From JAHFUA01 sp963808725 (GTDB lineage Bacteria > Acidobacteriota > Terriglobia > Terriglobales > Acidobacteriaceae), in the NCBI GenBank assembly GCA_963808725.1, contig CAWEGO010000002.1, positions 930,001 through 994,000 of the forward strand: a stretch of 64,000 nt of DNA, written 5' to 3'. The notes below the pieces were generated by a model, which was not told where the DNA came from, searched no databases, and worked only from the letters and a program-made list of their open reading frames with translations. The position numbers were made by a program, and so were the translations under genes. Of this stretch, positions 18,105 through 26,044 are shown piece after piece. The first letter of the stretch is position 1, and every line of letters starts with the position of its first letter.

Positions 18105-18305
18105 TTACACAGGCTGTACGTTCTCCGCCTGCAGCCCTTTGGGTCCCTTAACGACGTTGAACTGCACGGTTTGGCCCTCCTGCAGGCTGCGGAATCCGCT
18201 GGCCTGGATCGCCGAGAAGTGCACGAAAACATCTTCGCCACTCTGGCGGCTGATAAAACCAAAACCCTTAGCGTCGTTGAACCACTTGACTGTTCCTTGT
18301 TCCAT
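18105..18305 (-). CDS. cspA: Cold-shock protein, CspA family
   Basis: A 66-residue single cold-shock domain that binds single-stranded RNA and DNA. MEQGTVKWFNDAKGFGFI contains RNP1 (KGFGFI), and DVFVHFSAI contains RNP2. C-terminal GLQAENVQPV is typical. GGAAAG precedes the ATG at 18305. A long upstream gap (to 18608) leaves room for the extended 5' leader seen in cold-inducible csp genes. Function as an RNA chaperone is family knowledge. Confidence 0.95.
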   Translation of the reverse strand: MEQGTVKWFNDAKGFGFISRQSGEDVFVHFSAIQASGFRSLQEGQTVQFNVVKGPKGLQAENVQPV

Positions 18306-18608
18306 TGTGTTGTAACTTTCCTTTTTTTGATTTACGCCGGAGAGAAGTCGGAAGGTACTGCAGGCAGGTACGAGCTGGTAAGCTGAGAGCTGCTCACAAC
18401 CGATTTCAAATCTAACGCACCGCAAGAGTATCACCCCGGGGGCTTTCCTGCCAGAGAAATCGGAGGACTGTGCTGACTCTTCCCGGCGAAAACCGCAACC
18501 GCCGGGGGATAACAGTGGTACGATGGATGTTCCTTCTGGCAGACGCTCGTTTCTCACCACTGCCTGCTCGTTGAATCGTCCGCCTCTCAGAAGACTGGGA
18601 GGTGAGGT
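18306..18608 (-). promoter_or_regulatory. cspA upstream region, possible long leader
   Basis: A 303-base gap between the divergent cspA and receiver-like genes with no ORF of its own. On the minus strand it contains TTTGAAATCGG and several short inverted repeats, including GTGAGCAGCTCTCAGC. Cold-shock genes often use a structured leader of this size. I see no certain promoter boxes. Confidence 0.35.
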
Positions 18609-19001
18609 GTGCCGGACAATTCCGTAGCACCCTTTGTAAATCTGGATAAGAAAAAGGTCCTTCTGGCCGACAGTCTTACCAAGGCGCGCAACGTCCGCGC
18701 CACGCTGATGCGGTCACGCCTGGTGGATGTAGATGTTGCCACCAACATGTTCGAGGCACTAGAGCTCTGGCGGACCAACATCTACAACCTGGTGCTGGTG
18801 GCGCCGCGAGAGGACCCTGGCGCCGCCCTGGAGTTCTGGCAGGAGATCAAGCGGGACAAGCCGCGCCAGCGAGTGGCGTTCCTGGTAGGTTCCCCGGCCT
18901 ACGTGTCGCTCACCTGGGCGGCTGAGAGCACGTCCGTTGTAGCCAGTGCTCAACGACCGATGACGACGCCGGCCTCGACCGCTACCGGTGACGGCCGATA
19001 G
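18609..19001 (+). CDS. Receiver-like domain protein without phosphoacceptor Asp
   Basis: A 130-residue protein starting at GTG after GGTGAGGT. The fold looks like a CheY receiver: KKKVLLADSLTKARNVRATLM, then LELWRTNIYNLVLVAPRED and RVAFLVG. The aspartate normally found at the end of the third strand is replaced (LVLVAP), so it is probably a pseudo-receiver. The last ~40 residues lose similarity and overlap the convergent gene's tail by 52 bases, suggesting truncation of the original C-terminus. Confidence 0.6.
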   Translation: MPDNSVAPFVNLDKKKVLLADSLTKARNVRATLMRSRLVDVDVATNMFEALELWRTNIYNLVLVAPREDPGAALEFWQEIKRDKPRQRVAFLVGSPAYVSLTWAAESTSVVASAQRPMTTPASTATGDGR

Positions 19002-19810
19002 GGGCGTGAAGGGCGGGGTTGCAGCCGAGCCAGCTCCGCTGCCGGCCCTTCGACCACCGGACGCGACGCCCGGTACTCAAGGGTGCGTTCGGTCATGGTA
19101 TGCGGGCCAACCATGCGCACATCAGCCACGCCTTTGCTGCTGGTGGTCAGCCAGATTCCTCCCAGGTCGCCATACGTCGTGAACAGCTTGAGGTCCTTGA
19201 TCCACCACGACGGGCTCTTCGCCAACCCACCTTCGAAGCGGTGAATCAGGTAGGTATCGCGGTCCACCCAAATCCGGCCGCGCAGCAGTTCACCATCGTC
19301 ACGCTTGGGAACGAGTTGCAGGATATAGCAGGGGCGGCGGTCAGCCTCGCCGGTGCCGTCATAGCGGAAATCGTAGTGCTCGCGGGCTATGGCGATTTTG
19401 CCCTCCCTGGCATACTTGGCCTCGCGCTCCAGGACACTCTTGACCACTTTCTCCGCCCGCGCGCTGCCGCTCGTCGTCTTGATCTCCCAGGTCTTGGTGA
19501 TGGGCGGTTGAAAGCGCACTTCAGCAGTGACCGTGCCCATAGGCTCTCTTTCGTCCCCGCTGAACAACTCGTACTGGCGGGTGACGCTGAAAGCAACCAT
19601 ATGCTCGTGGTTGGTGCGTTGTGCCGCTTCCAATCCCGTGACCAGCGCCTGCATGTCGGGAATCTGGCCCTCGGGCGCGGTGGTTGCCACCGGGGCCGAA
19701 TCGGGAGCGCCCGGTGAGCCTGCTTTCTGATTGCTGGGGGGCTGCGCGCCGGCCGCCAGGGCGGCGAAAAGGAAAAATGTCACTAGCGGCGGTGAAAATT
19801 GCACCCTCAC
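18950..19810 (-). CDS. Secreted LolA/outer-membrane lipoprotein-sorting-like protein
   Basis: A 286-residue exported protein. Residues 1-22 form a signal peptide (LVTFFLFAALAAGAQ). The mature part alternates strands typical of a half-barrel: VTRQYELFSGDEREPMG, EVRFQPPITKTWEI, GRIWVDRDTYLIHRFEGG and DLGGIWLTTSSKGVADVRM. These resemble the outer membrane lipoprotein-sorting/LolA-like fold common in acidobacteria. The C-terminal ~35 residues are proline-rich and may be unstructured. It probably acts in the periplasm on a lipid or lipoprotein; the specific partner is unknown. Confidence 0.55.
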   Translation of the reverse strand: MRVQFSPPLVTFFLFAALAAGAQPPSNQKAGSPGAPDSAPVATTAPEGQIPDMQALVTGLEAAQRTNHEHMVAFSVTRQYELFSGDEREPMGTVTAEVRFQPPITKTWEIKTTSGSARAEKVVKSVLEREAKYAREGKIAIAREHYDFRYDGTGEADRRPCYILQLVPKRDDGELLRGRIWVDRDTYLIHRFEGGLAKSPSWWIKDLKLFTTYGDLGGIWLTTSSKGVADVRMVGPHTMTERTLEYRASRPVVEGPAAELARLQPRPSRPYRPSPVAVEAGVVIGR

Positions 19811-19990
19811 TGCAGGCTCCCTCTAGGGAAACAAACGATCCACTCTCGATTAGAAGCAATCGACACACCATGCGGAAAGGTCACGTCACGTAGTGCGAGG
19901 GAATAAATCACGTAGGGCAAGAAGCAAATAAAGGTCGCGAAACCGGCTTTCCCCGGGCAACTCAGAAGCTGGAAAGGGCAACCCACCAGT

Positions 19991-21166
19991 TTACGGACTG
20001 GTCTTCGCCAGCCGCCGGCCGGCGGCCACGCTGCCCTGTTGCGCCACCTCTTCGTACACTTGCAGGATTCTCTCCACCGAGGGCTCCCACGCGAAAGCCA
20101 GCGACTGCTCGTATCCCGCGCGCTTCAAGCGCTCGCGCAAGGGTTGGTCGAGCAGCACGCGATGCAGCGCACGCATGATGTCGAAGACGTTCTCCGGGTT
20201 CACCAGCACGGCGGCGCTGCCCACGACTTCCGGCAGCGACGAGGCATTCGAAGTCACCACGGGAGTGCCGTGCGCCATGGCTTCCAGCGGCGGCAGACCG
20301 AACCCCTCGTAGAGCGAAGGGAAGACGAACACCTTTGCCGTGTCGTAGAAGATGCGCAGCACGTCGATGGGCACAAATCCGAGAAAGCGCACGTAATTAG
20401 TCACGCCGCTGCGCACTACGGTGCGGCGCAAGTCGGGATGCTTGGAAAGCTCGTCGCCGATGATGATCAGCTTCAAGTCGGGGAAACGACCCTCCTTCTC
20501 CAGTTCGGTCCGGAGCGCGGAGAAGGCCTCGATGATGCGGATCACATTCTTGTGCGGCCGGATGTTTCCGGCGTAGAGCAGGAAGGGATAGTTCACCTGG
20601 TAGCGCCCGGCGATCAACTCGCGGTCGGCGTCGCTGGCGTGGCCGCGCCGGAAGCGCTCGTCGATGGCGTTGTAGATGACTTCCACGTTGCCGAGCGGGA
20701 TGTGAAACAGCCGCCCAATGTCGTTACGGGTGGAGTTCGACACCGCGAAAATGCGCTCGGCCCGGCGCAGCACCCGGCGCGTGAAATAGAACCGCAGGGA
20801 GCGCCGGGTGGCGGACTCGCCTTGCGGCGGATAGAAGTGGTCGAGCAGGTCGTGTACGGTCACCACGTAGCGGCAGGGGATGAATTGTGGCGAGGAAAAC
20901 AGGTGTGGGACGTGCAACACGTCGCAATGGAATTTGCGCAGGATACCCTGGAACTCGAAGTAGTTGCGCGCCGAGGTGTCCGGCAACGAGTAGGGCGCAT
21001 TGAGGAAGTTGGGGGGCAGTTCCTCGATTTCGCGCAGGGGCTCGGCAGGCCCGATCAGCAGGTACTCGTTGTGCTGGTCGATGCGCCCGAGCGTCCGGAC
21101 GACGTTGCGGATGTAGGTGCCCACCCCGAAATCACGGATCCGCCGGGTATCGATGGCGACTCGCAC
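19991..21166 (-). CDS. GT4-family glycosyltransferase
   Basis: A 391-residue GT-B retaining glycosyltransferase using nucleotide-sugar donors. The N-terminal domain starts VRVAIDTRRIRDFGVGTYIRN, and the C-terminal domain carries LLYAGNIRPHKN and the donor-site motif FPSLYEGFGLPPLEAMAHG (E-x7-E), followed by TPVVTSNASSLPEV. The start is the GTG at 21166, where family similarity begins; longer frames upstream read intergenic DNA. It stands alone, so the acceptor (polysaccharide or lipid) is unknown. Cytoplasmic or membrane-associated. Confidence 0.9.
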   Translation of the reverse strand: MRVAIDTRRIRDFGVGTYIRNVVRTLGRIDQHNEYLLIGPAEPLREIEELPPNFLNAPYSLPDTSARNYFEFQGILRKFHCDVLHVPHLFSSPQFIPCRYVVTVHDLLDHFYPPQGESATRRSLRFYFTRRVLRRAERIFAVSNSTRNDIGRLFHIPLGNVEVIYNAIDERFRRGHASDADRELIAGRYQVNYPFLLYAGNIRPHKNVIRIIEAFSALRTELEKEGRFPDLKLIIIGDELSKHPDLRRTVVRSGVTNYVRFLGFVPIDVLRIFYDTAKVFVFPSLYEGFGLPPLEAMAHGTPVVTSNASSLPEVVGSAAVLVNPENVFDIMRALHRVLLDQPLRERLKRAGYEQSLAFAWEPSVERILQVYEEVAQQGSVAAGRRLAKTSP

Positions 21167-21282
21167 GGCGCAAGTGTATAGCGAGGCGAGGCCGCGGCCA
21201 ACATGTGCCGAGGGCCCAGCGCCATGCAGGATTGCCCGATTCCAAATACAATGGCTGCTCAGTCCCAGAATGGAGCGCATTC

Positions 21283-21480
21283 ATGACCACACCCAGCCGC
21301 ACCAGTGAGATTCGCCGCCGCCGCGCCCGCAAGGAAAAGATCGCCTTGCTGCGAAAGCGTTATGCGGCCGCCAGTTCCGAGGGCGACCGTACGCGCATCG
21401 TGGAGAAGCTCCACCGCCTGTCCCCCACGTTCTCGATGGAAGAATTCCTGAAGCCGATCGAAGCGCAGAAGGCGTCATAG
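21283..21480 (+). CDS. Small basic conserved protein, function unknown
   Basis: A 65-residue protein: TSEIRRRRARKEKIALLRK then EKLHRLSPTFSMEEFLKP. The N-terminal half is strongly basic and helical, and a short acidic C-terminal segment follows. I have the impression of a small conserved family of unknown function in acidobacteria and planctomycetes but cannot name it with certainty. It starts at ATG 21283 with no strong ribosome site, is divergent from the glycosyltransferase, and a palindromic element separates it from glyA. Confidence 0.65.
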   Translation: MTTPSRTSEIRRRRARKEKIALLRKRYAAASSEGDRTRIVEKLHRLSPTFSMEEFLKPIEAQKAS

Positions 21481-21496
21481 CCTGTGCCCTTTGACC

Positions 21497-21557
21497 TGTC
21501 ACCCCGAGCGAGCGCGTTAGCGCGAGTCGAAGGGGCGGGCGCTCGCTCGGGGTGACA
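21497..21557. repeat. Palindromic element with 19-bp perfect arms (GTCA-CCCGAGCGAG class)
   Basis: TGTCACCCCGAGCGAGCGC (21497-21515) and its exact reverse complement (21539-21557). The centre contains GTTAGCGCGAGTCGAAGGGGC. It is the shortest member of the TGTCATCCTGAGCGAG family, and lies between two convergent genes, where it could act as a bidirectional terminator. Confidence 0.85.
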
Positions 21558-21566
21558 ACTATTGCG

Positions 21567-22862
21567 CTACGCTCTCACCTCTGCCTGCGCCCGCGCACGC
21601 CTTTCGGGATAAAGCGGAAAAGCTTCGGCCAGGTCCAGCACCTGCTTCCGCACGCGTGTCAGCACGGCGGTATCGGTGCGGCTGTGCAGCACCTCCGATA
21701 TCCACAACGCGATCTGCCGCATCTCGCGTTCCTTCATGCCGCGCGTGGTCAGTGCCGGTGAGCCGATGCGGATGCCGCTCGGCTTCATGGGCGGATTGGT
21801 GTCGAAGGGGATGGCATTCTTGTTGACCGTGATCCCGGCCTCGCCCAGCGCCTTCTCCGCCTCGCTGCCCAGCATGCCCTTGGCAAAGACGTCCACCAGC
21901 ATGAGGTGCGTGTCGGTGCCGCCGGAGATGATGCGGAAGCCCTCGGACGCCAGCGTCTCGGCCAGTACCTTGGCATTGGCCACCACCTGGCGCGCGTAGT
22001 CGCGGAACTCGGGCTGCATGGCCTCGCGGAAACAAACGGCCTTGGCGGCGATCATGTGCACCAGCGGCCCGCCCTGCATGCCGGGGAAGACGGTCTTGTC
22101 CACCGCCTGGGCGTAGTCGGACTTGCACAGGATCATCGCCGAGCGCGGACCGCGCAGCGTCTTGTGGGTGGTCGAGGTGACGATCTGCGCGTGCGGCACC
22201 GGCGAAGGGTGCGCGCCGCCAGCGACCAGGCCGGCAAAGTGTGCCATGTCCACCAGGTAGATGGCGCCAACCTTGTCGGCGATCTGCCGCATGCGGACGA
22301 AGTCGATGATGCGAGGATAGGCGCTGCCGCCGCCTATAATCAGCTTCGGCCGCTCCTTTTCCGCCAGCTTCTCCAGCTCGTCATAGTCGATGGTCTCGGT
22401 CTCGTGCGTGACCCCGTAAGGAACAATGCGGTAGGTCTTGCCGGAGAAATTCAGAGGATGTCCGTGGGTGAGGTGGCCGCCGTGCGCCAGGTTCAGACCG
22501 AGAACGGTGTCGCCCGGCTGGATCACGGCTGCGTAGGCCGCCATGTTGGCCTGCGTCCCGGCATGCGGCTGCACGTTGGCATGCTCGGCGCCGAAGAGCT
22601 GCTTGGCGCGGTCGCGCGCCAGGTTCTCCACCACGTCGGCGAACTCGCAACCGCCGTAGTAGCGCTTGCCGGGATAGCCCTCGGCGTACTTGTTGGTAAA
22701 CACCGAGCCCATGGCTTCCAGCACCGCCTCGCTGACGAAATTCTCCGAGGCAATCAGCTCCAGCCCTTCGTGCTGGCGTCGGACTTCGTTATCAATAGCG
22801 GCGGCCGTCTCCGGGTCGGCTTCCGCGAGAGGGCGGGACATCCAATCGCTGTTCTTGGTCAT
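21567..22862 (-). CDS. glyA: Serine hydroxymethyltransferase
   Basis: A 431-residue PLP enzyme interconverting serine and glycine with tetrahydrofolate, the main one-carbon source. Recognisable features are ELIASENFVSEAVLEAMGS, GYPGKRYYGGCEF, VQPHAGTQANMAAY, and the PLP lysine motif VTSTTHKTLRGPRSAMI at about residue 230. The full family length is present. It is followed after 9 bases by... rather, it is preceded on the minus strand by rpiB, whose stop lies 9 bases before its ATG, so the two are likely one transcript. glyA-rpiB adjacency is common in acidobacteria and other phyla. Confidence 0.97.
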   Translation of the reverse strand: MTKNSDWMSRPLAEADPETAAAIDNEVRRQHEGLELIASENFVSEAVLEAMGSVFTNKYAEGYPGKRYYGGCEFADVVENLARDRAKQLFGAEHANVQPHAGTQANMAAYAAVIQPGDTVLGLNLAHGGHLTHGHPLNFSGKTYRIVPYGVTHETETIDYDELEKLAEKERPKLIIGGGSAYPRIIDFVRMRQIADKVGAIYLVDMAHFAGLVAGGAHPSPVPHAQIVTSTTHKTLRGPRSAMILCKSDYAQAVDKTVFPGMQGGPLVHMIAAKAVCFREAMQPEFRDYARQVVANAKVLAETLASEGFRIISGGTDTHLMLVDVFAKGMLGSEAEKALGEAGITVNKNAIPFDTNPPMKPSGIRIGSPALTTRGMKEREMRQIALWISEVLHSRTDTAVLTRVRKQVLDLAEAFPLYPERRARAQAEVRA

Positions 22863-22871
22863 GACCTGTGA

Positions 22872-23330
22872 TCAGGCATGATGCGCCTGCTCCTGATGTT
22901 CAATGTCCATGATCTTCTGCACGCGGCGCTCGTGGCGGCCGCCGGCAAATGGCGTGCGCACGAACGTCTCCACGGCCTGGATGGCCGTCCATTCATCGAG
23001 CACGCGTGCCCCGACGGTCACCACGTTGGCGTTGTTGTGTTCGCGTGCCATCTGCGCCTCGTACATGTTGGTGACGTGGGCCGCGCGCACCCCCGGTACT
23101 TTATTGGCAGCAATAGACATCCCGATGCCACTGCCGCAGACCAGCACGCCGAGATCGGCACCTTTCCGGGCAACCTCTTCGCCCACCAGCCGGGCGAAGT
23201 CAGGATAGTCCACCGGCTCGGTGGAATTTGTGCCTTTGTCGTGGACGTCGTTGCCTTCCTGCGCCAGCCGCTGCTTGATCTTTTCCTTCAGTTCGTAGCC
23301 GGCGTGATCGGCGCCGATGGCGATCTTCAT
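22872..23330 (-). CDS. rpiB: Ribose-5-phosphate isomerase B
   Basis: A 152-residue RpiB/LacAB-type isomerase converting ribulose 5-phosphate and ribose 5-phosphate. MKIAIGADHAGYELKEKIK is the classic N-terminus. The catalytic cysteine and anion hole are in VLVCGSGIGMSIAANK, and the catalytic-dyad region DKGTNSTEPVDYPDFA is intact. The C-terminus ends in a His-rich tail. It starts a minus-strand unit with glyA. Confidence 0.96.
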   Translation of the reverse strand: MKIAIGADHAGYELKEKIKQRLAQEGNDVHDKGTNSTEPVDYPDFARLVGEEVARKGADLGVLVCGSGIGMSIAANKVPGVRAAHVTNMYEAQMAREHNNANVVTVGARVLDEWTAIQAVETFVRTPFAGGRHERRVQKIMDIEHQEQAHHA

Positions 23331-23489
23331 GGCGTTTCATTTTACGCCCCACGCCCAGGGGGGCATCGGGCTTTGTACAAAAAAACCTCACCACGCCCGT
23401 ATGGCGGGTACCGGGGGATGACCCGTCGGTACTTGTATGCCCATAACTTTCCCGCCGATAATCGGCCTTGATATTCCCCAGGAGTACGC

Positions 23490-24275
23490 ATGGCGACCGG
23501 CCCAGCAACCGCGTTCACGCACATCCTGTTCGACACCTCTACCTACATCGCGCACATCACCCTCAATAACCCTCCCTATAACGTGCTGACCGTGCCGCTG
23601 ATGCGGGAGACGGCGGAAGCAATCGAGAGCCTGAACGGCCGCGGCGACATCAAAGCCATCCTGCTGGATTCCTCGCAGCGGACCTTCTCCGCCGGCATCG
23701 GCGTGGAAGACTCCAAGGCTGAGCGTGTGTTCTCGACGCTGGAGGCTTTCAACCGCGTGTTCGAAGCCATCCGCGAGATCTCCAAGCCACTGATTGTGGT
23801 GGTGAATGGTCCGGCAATCGGCGCCGGGTCCGAATTGGCAGCCTTCGGCGATCTGGTCATCGCCACGCCCAAGGCAAAGTTCGCTCAGCCGGAGGTGAAG
23901 CTGGGAGTCTTCCCGCCGTTCGCCGCCGTCATGCTGCCGCAGTTGATCGGTCCGAAGAAGACCTACGAACTGATTCTGACCGGGGAGGCGCTTTCCGCCG
24001 AAGAGGCTCTGGCGCTCGGCTTCGTCAACCGGGTGGTGCCCGAGGATAAGCTCAAGGAGACGGTCGATGAGGTGATCAGCAAGATCGGCGAATTCAGCGC
24101 CCCCGTGCTGGAAATGACCAAGCGCGTGATCTCCGGCTCCCTCGGATTGCCGCTCGACAAGGCTATGCGCCAATCCCACAGCATTTATCTGAACCAGTTA
24201 ATGGACCTCGAGGACGTGCAGGAAGGCCTGCGCGCGGTGCTGGAGAAACGCAAGCCTGTCTGGAAGAATAAATAA
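23490..24275 (+). CDS. Enoyl-CoA hydratase/isomerase family protein
   Basis: A 261-residue crotonase-fold protein. Oxyanion-hole segments are RTFSAGIGVEDSKAER and VNGPAIGAGSELAAFGDLVIA. The usual catalytic Glu after the second oxyanion loop is less obvious (GVFPPFAAVMLPQLIG), so activity may be dienoyl hydratase/hydrolase-like rather than classic hydration; the family often includes cyclohexa-1,5-diene-1-carboxyl-CoA hydratase-like proteins. It starts with ATG after CCAGGAG and is divergent from rpiB. It has no beta-oxidation neighbours. Confidence 0.85.
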   Translation: MATGPATAFTHILFDTSTYIAHITLNNPPYNVLTVPLMRETAEAIESLNGRGDIKAILLDSSQRTFSAGIGVEDSKAERVFSTLEAFNRVFEAIREISKPLIVVVNGPAIGAGSELAAFGDLVIATPKAKFAQPEVKLGVFPPFAAVMLPQLIGPKKTYELILTGEALSAEEALALGFVNRVVPEDKLKETVDEVISKIGEFSAPVLEMTKRVISGSLGLPLDKAMRQSHSIYLNQLMDLEDVQEGLRAVLEKRKPVWKNK

Positions 24276-24305
24276 CCCCGTGGGACCCAAGCACGTGATT
24301 CTTGA

Positions 24306-24338
24306 TGTAGCTACAATGTAGGTATAATTGTAGGTACA
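24306..24338 (+). promoter_or_regulatory. brnTA promoter with TGTAG(C/G)TACA operators
   Basis: A perfect palindrome TGTAGCTACA (24306-24315), a partial TGTAGGTA (24317-24324) and a second TGTAGGTACA (24329-24338) surround a TATAAT at 24323-24328. The -10 box lies between and overlaps the repeats, so a protein bound here would block transcription. BrnA-type antitoxins repress their own operons, which fits. Confidence 0.75.
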
Positions 24339-24342
24339 TGGC

Positions 24343-24636
24343 ATGCGGTTCCAATGGGACCCGAAGAAGAACCGGGAGAACATTCAGAAGCACGGCTTGG
24401 ACTTCGTCGATGCTCCCCAAGTCTTCGAGGGCCCACTGCTGGCTCGCCCGGATACGCGCGAGGATTACGGCGAGGAGCGGTGGCAAGGAGTTGGGAACAT
24501 CCGTGGCCGGGTTGTAGCCGTCGTCTTCGCGACCATCGGTGCTGAGACCATACGCATCATTTCCCTAAGGAAAGCCAACAGCTATGAGCGCGCGCAATAC
24601 GAAAAGGCGATCGCGGACGAACTGGGAACGAGTTGA
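24343..24636 (+). CDS. brnT: BrnT ribonuclease toxin
   Basis: A 97-residue RelE-fold ribonuclease. FQWDPKKNRENIQKHGLDF and the central VAVVFATIGAETIRIISLRKAN followed by SYERAQYE are diagnostic of BrnT. It is expressed from the operator-flanked promoter immediately upstream, only four bases from the last TGTAGGTACA. The downstream antitoxin frame overlaps its 3' end by 53 bases. It is expected to cleave RNA when free of BrnA. Confidence 0.92.
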   Translation: MRFQWDPKKNRENIQKHGLDFVDAPQVFEGPLLARPDTREDYGEERWQGVGNIRGRVVAVVFATIGAETIRIISLRKANSYERAQYEKAIADELGTS

Positions 24637-24856
24637 CCGCATCACCAATCGGCAGATCGACTATTCGGATATCCCGCCGTTGGATGCTGCCTTCTTCCGT
24701 GAGGCTATCCTTTGGCCAGGCCCAAAAAAGCAGGTCACACTGCGCCTCGACCCGGATGTGCTCACTTACTTCCGGAAACAAGGTAAGGGCTACCAGAGCA
24801 CCATCAACGCCGTTCTGCGACGTTATGTTGAGGAAAGAAAGCGCCGCGCCGTTTAG
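24584..24856 (+). CDS. brnA: BrnA antitoxin
   Basis: A 90-residue ribbon-helix-helix antitoxin. The C-terminal PKKQVTLRLDPDVLTYFRKQ and GYQSTINAVLRRYVEERK are typical of BrnA. The N-terminal ~45 residues form the BrnT-binding tail. It overlaps brnT by 53 bases and the stop is adjacent to the convergent hydrolase gene. The start could be slightly downstream. Confidence 0.92.
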   Translation: MSARNTKRRSRTNWERVDRITNRQIDYSDIPPLDAAFFREAILWPGPKKQVTLRLDPDVLTYFRKQGKGYQSTINAVLRRYVEERKRRAV

Positions 24857-25942
24857 CTATCTCTCGAATCCTCCCTGCAGGAATCTTGCGATGTGCCACG
24901 CATCCAGGAACTTGAACGGCGTCTCGCCGCTGGTGTAGTGGCCGCAGGGCAGAACAGCCACCTTGTGGTCGAGGGCGCGCTGTCGGAAAGCAGCGACGAT
25001 CTCGCGGGAGAGTTCGGGCGGGAAGGTCAGGTCGTAGGTGGCATACAAGAGCAGCGACTTCTTGGGATGCGCCGCGAATTTGTCGAAATAGGATGCCGGG
25101 CTGATCGCCAGCCAAGCCTTACGCAGGCGTTCGAGATCGATGTCGCGCTCGATGCCGGCACGAATGTGGCGCGTCGACTGCCCCGTCCAGACCACGTCGG
25201 CAAAGTAGGTGGAGGCGTGGTTGAAGACGTTCACCTTCAGCCGCGGGTCGTGCGCGCTGGCGATGAACGCGTAGCAGGAACCCAGACTGGTGCCGACGAT
25301 CCCCAACTGTCGGTATCCGCGCGCTTCGAGCCAATCGAGGCAGGAGCGCGCATCTGCAATCGCCTGGCGGCAGGCGTCGATGGTACGCAGGACATTGGAA
25401 GAGACGGCGTAGTCGGCGCGCTCGATCTCCGCCGGCTTCCGCGCGTCGTGGTAGGGCAGGCTCAGGCGCAGCGCGGAGATCCCCAGCCAGTTGAAAATTC
25501 GGCAGAGTCCGATGTGGCTTTCGGCATCGGCATTCCATTGTGGCAGGACGACGATCGCCCGGCTGCCGCGCGCCGCGGGGTCCCCGTCACGCCCGCTTTT
25601 GGCGTGATGGGGTGTAGGAAACCACCGCGCCATCACTTGATTGTTCTCCGCGTATGGGGTCTCGACCGGAGAGGTGAACCGCAGGCAGTTCCCTTCCAGG
25701 CGAAAGTCGCGCGGCGTGTCGTACGCGAAGAAACGGTCGCTTTCAGAGACGATGCGGCGGTTCAGACCGTGAACGAAGCTCTCCGCGTCCGCGCCGGCGA
25801 GGCCTCGCCATTCGCCATCCACCAGCGGCCAGCCCTCGATCCACTCCAGCCCCCACTCGAATGGACGCACGACACGATTGGTGTCCCGCTCAGTGAGGCG
25901 GGTTTCCCAGTCGTACATCCATTGGCGGTAGAGTCGGCGCAT
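24857..25942 (-). CDS. Alpha/beta hydrolase, ABHD18-like
   Basis: A 361-residue alpha/beta hydrolase. The nucleophile elbow is IVGTSLGSCYAF (GxSxG), the acid is probably in YATYDLTFPPE, and the catalytic His in LPCGHYTSGETPF. The N-terminal segment LYRQWMYDWETRLTERDTNR resembles the ABHD18/DUF2048-like group. Between FPTPHH and RAIVVLP an extra AKSGRDGDPAARGS is encoded by a palindromic hairpin (25583-25613), kept in frame. No signal peptide. Substrate unknown. Confidence 0.75.
   Translation of the reverse strand: MRRLYRQWMYDWETRLTERDTNRVVRPFEWGLEWIEGWPLVDGEWRGLAGADAESFVHGLNRRIVSESDRFFAYDTPRDFRLEGNCLRFTSPVETPYAENNQVMARWFPTPHHAKSGRDGDPAARGSRAIVVLPQWNADAESHIGLCRIFNWLGISALRLSLPYHDARKPAEIERADYAVSSNVLRTIDACRQAIADARSCLDWLEARGYRQLGIVGTSLGSCYAFIASAHDPRLKVNVFNHASTYFADVVWTGQSTRHIRAGIERDIDLERLRKAWLAISPASYFDKFAAHPKKSLLLYATYDLTFPPELSREIVAAFRQRALDHKVAVLPCGHYTSGETPFKFLDAWHIARFLQGGFER
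25583..25613. repeat. Palindromic hairpin inside the hydrolase gene
   Basis: CCCCGTCACGCC - 7 bases - GGCGTGATGGGG, a 12-bp stem with one G-T wobble, same size and loop type as the hemB, mutS2 and lipB-downstream hairpins. It adds about 10-14 residues to a surface loop without breaking the frame. Confidence 0.65.
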
Positions 25943-25955
25943 GGACTAATTACAA

Positions 25956-26033
25956 CCACAGAGGACACAGAGGACGCGGAGGTGCTACTTGCGTGATTTC
26001 CTCTGCGTCCTCGGCGCCCTCTGCGGTTTTCAT
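25956..26033. repeat. Inverted CACAGAGGACACAGAGG / CCTCTGCG repeat
   Basis: Left part ACCACAGAGGACACAGAGGA and right part CCTCTGCGTCCTCGGCGCCC TCTGCGG point towards each other across about 30 bases between the hydrolase start and the alr stop. The same CAGAG-type motif occurs at 61528-61632 in the phage island. Confidence 0.6.
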
Positions 26034-26044
26034 TCTATGTGGTC

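Noticed and set aside
20039..21181. A 380-residue frame opposite the GT4 glycosyltransferase
   Set aside because: Antisense shadow with no domain; the minus-strand gene is clearly real.
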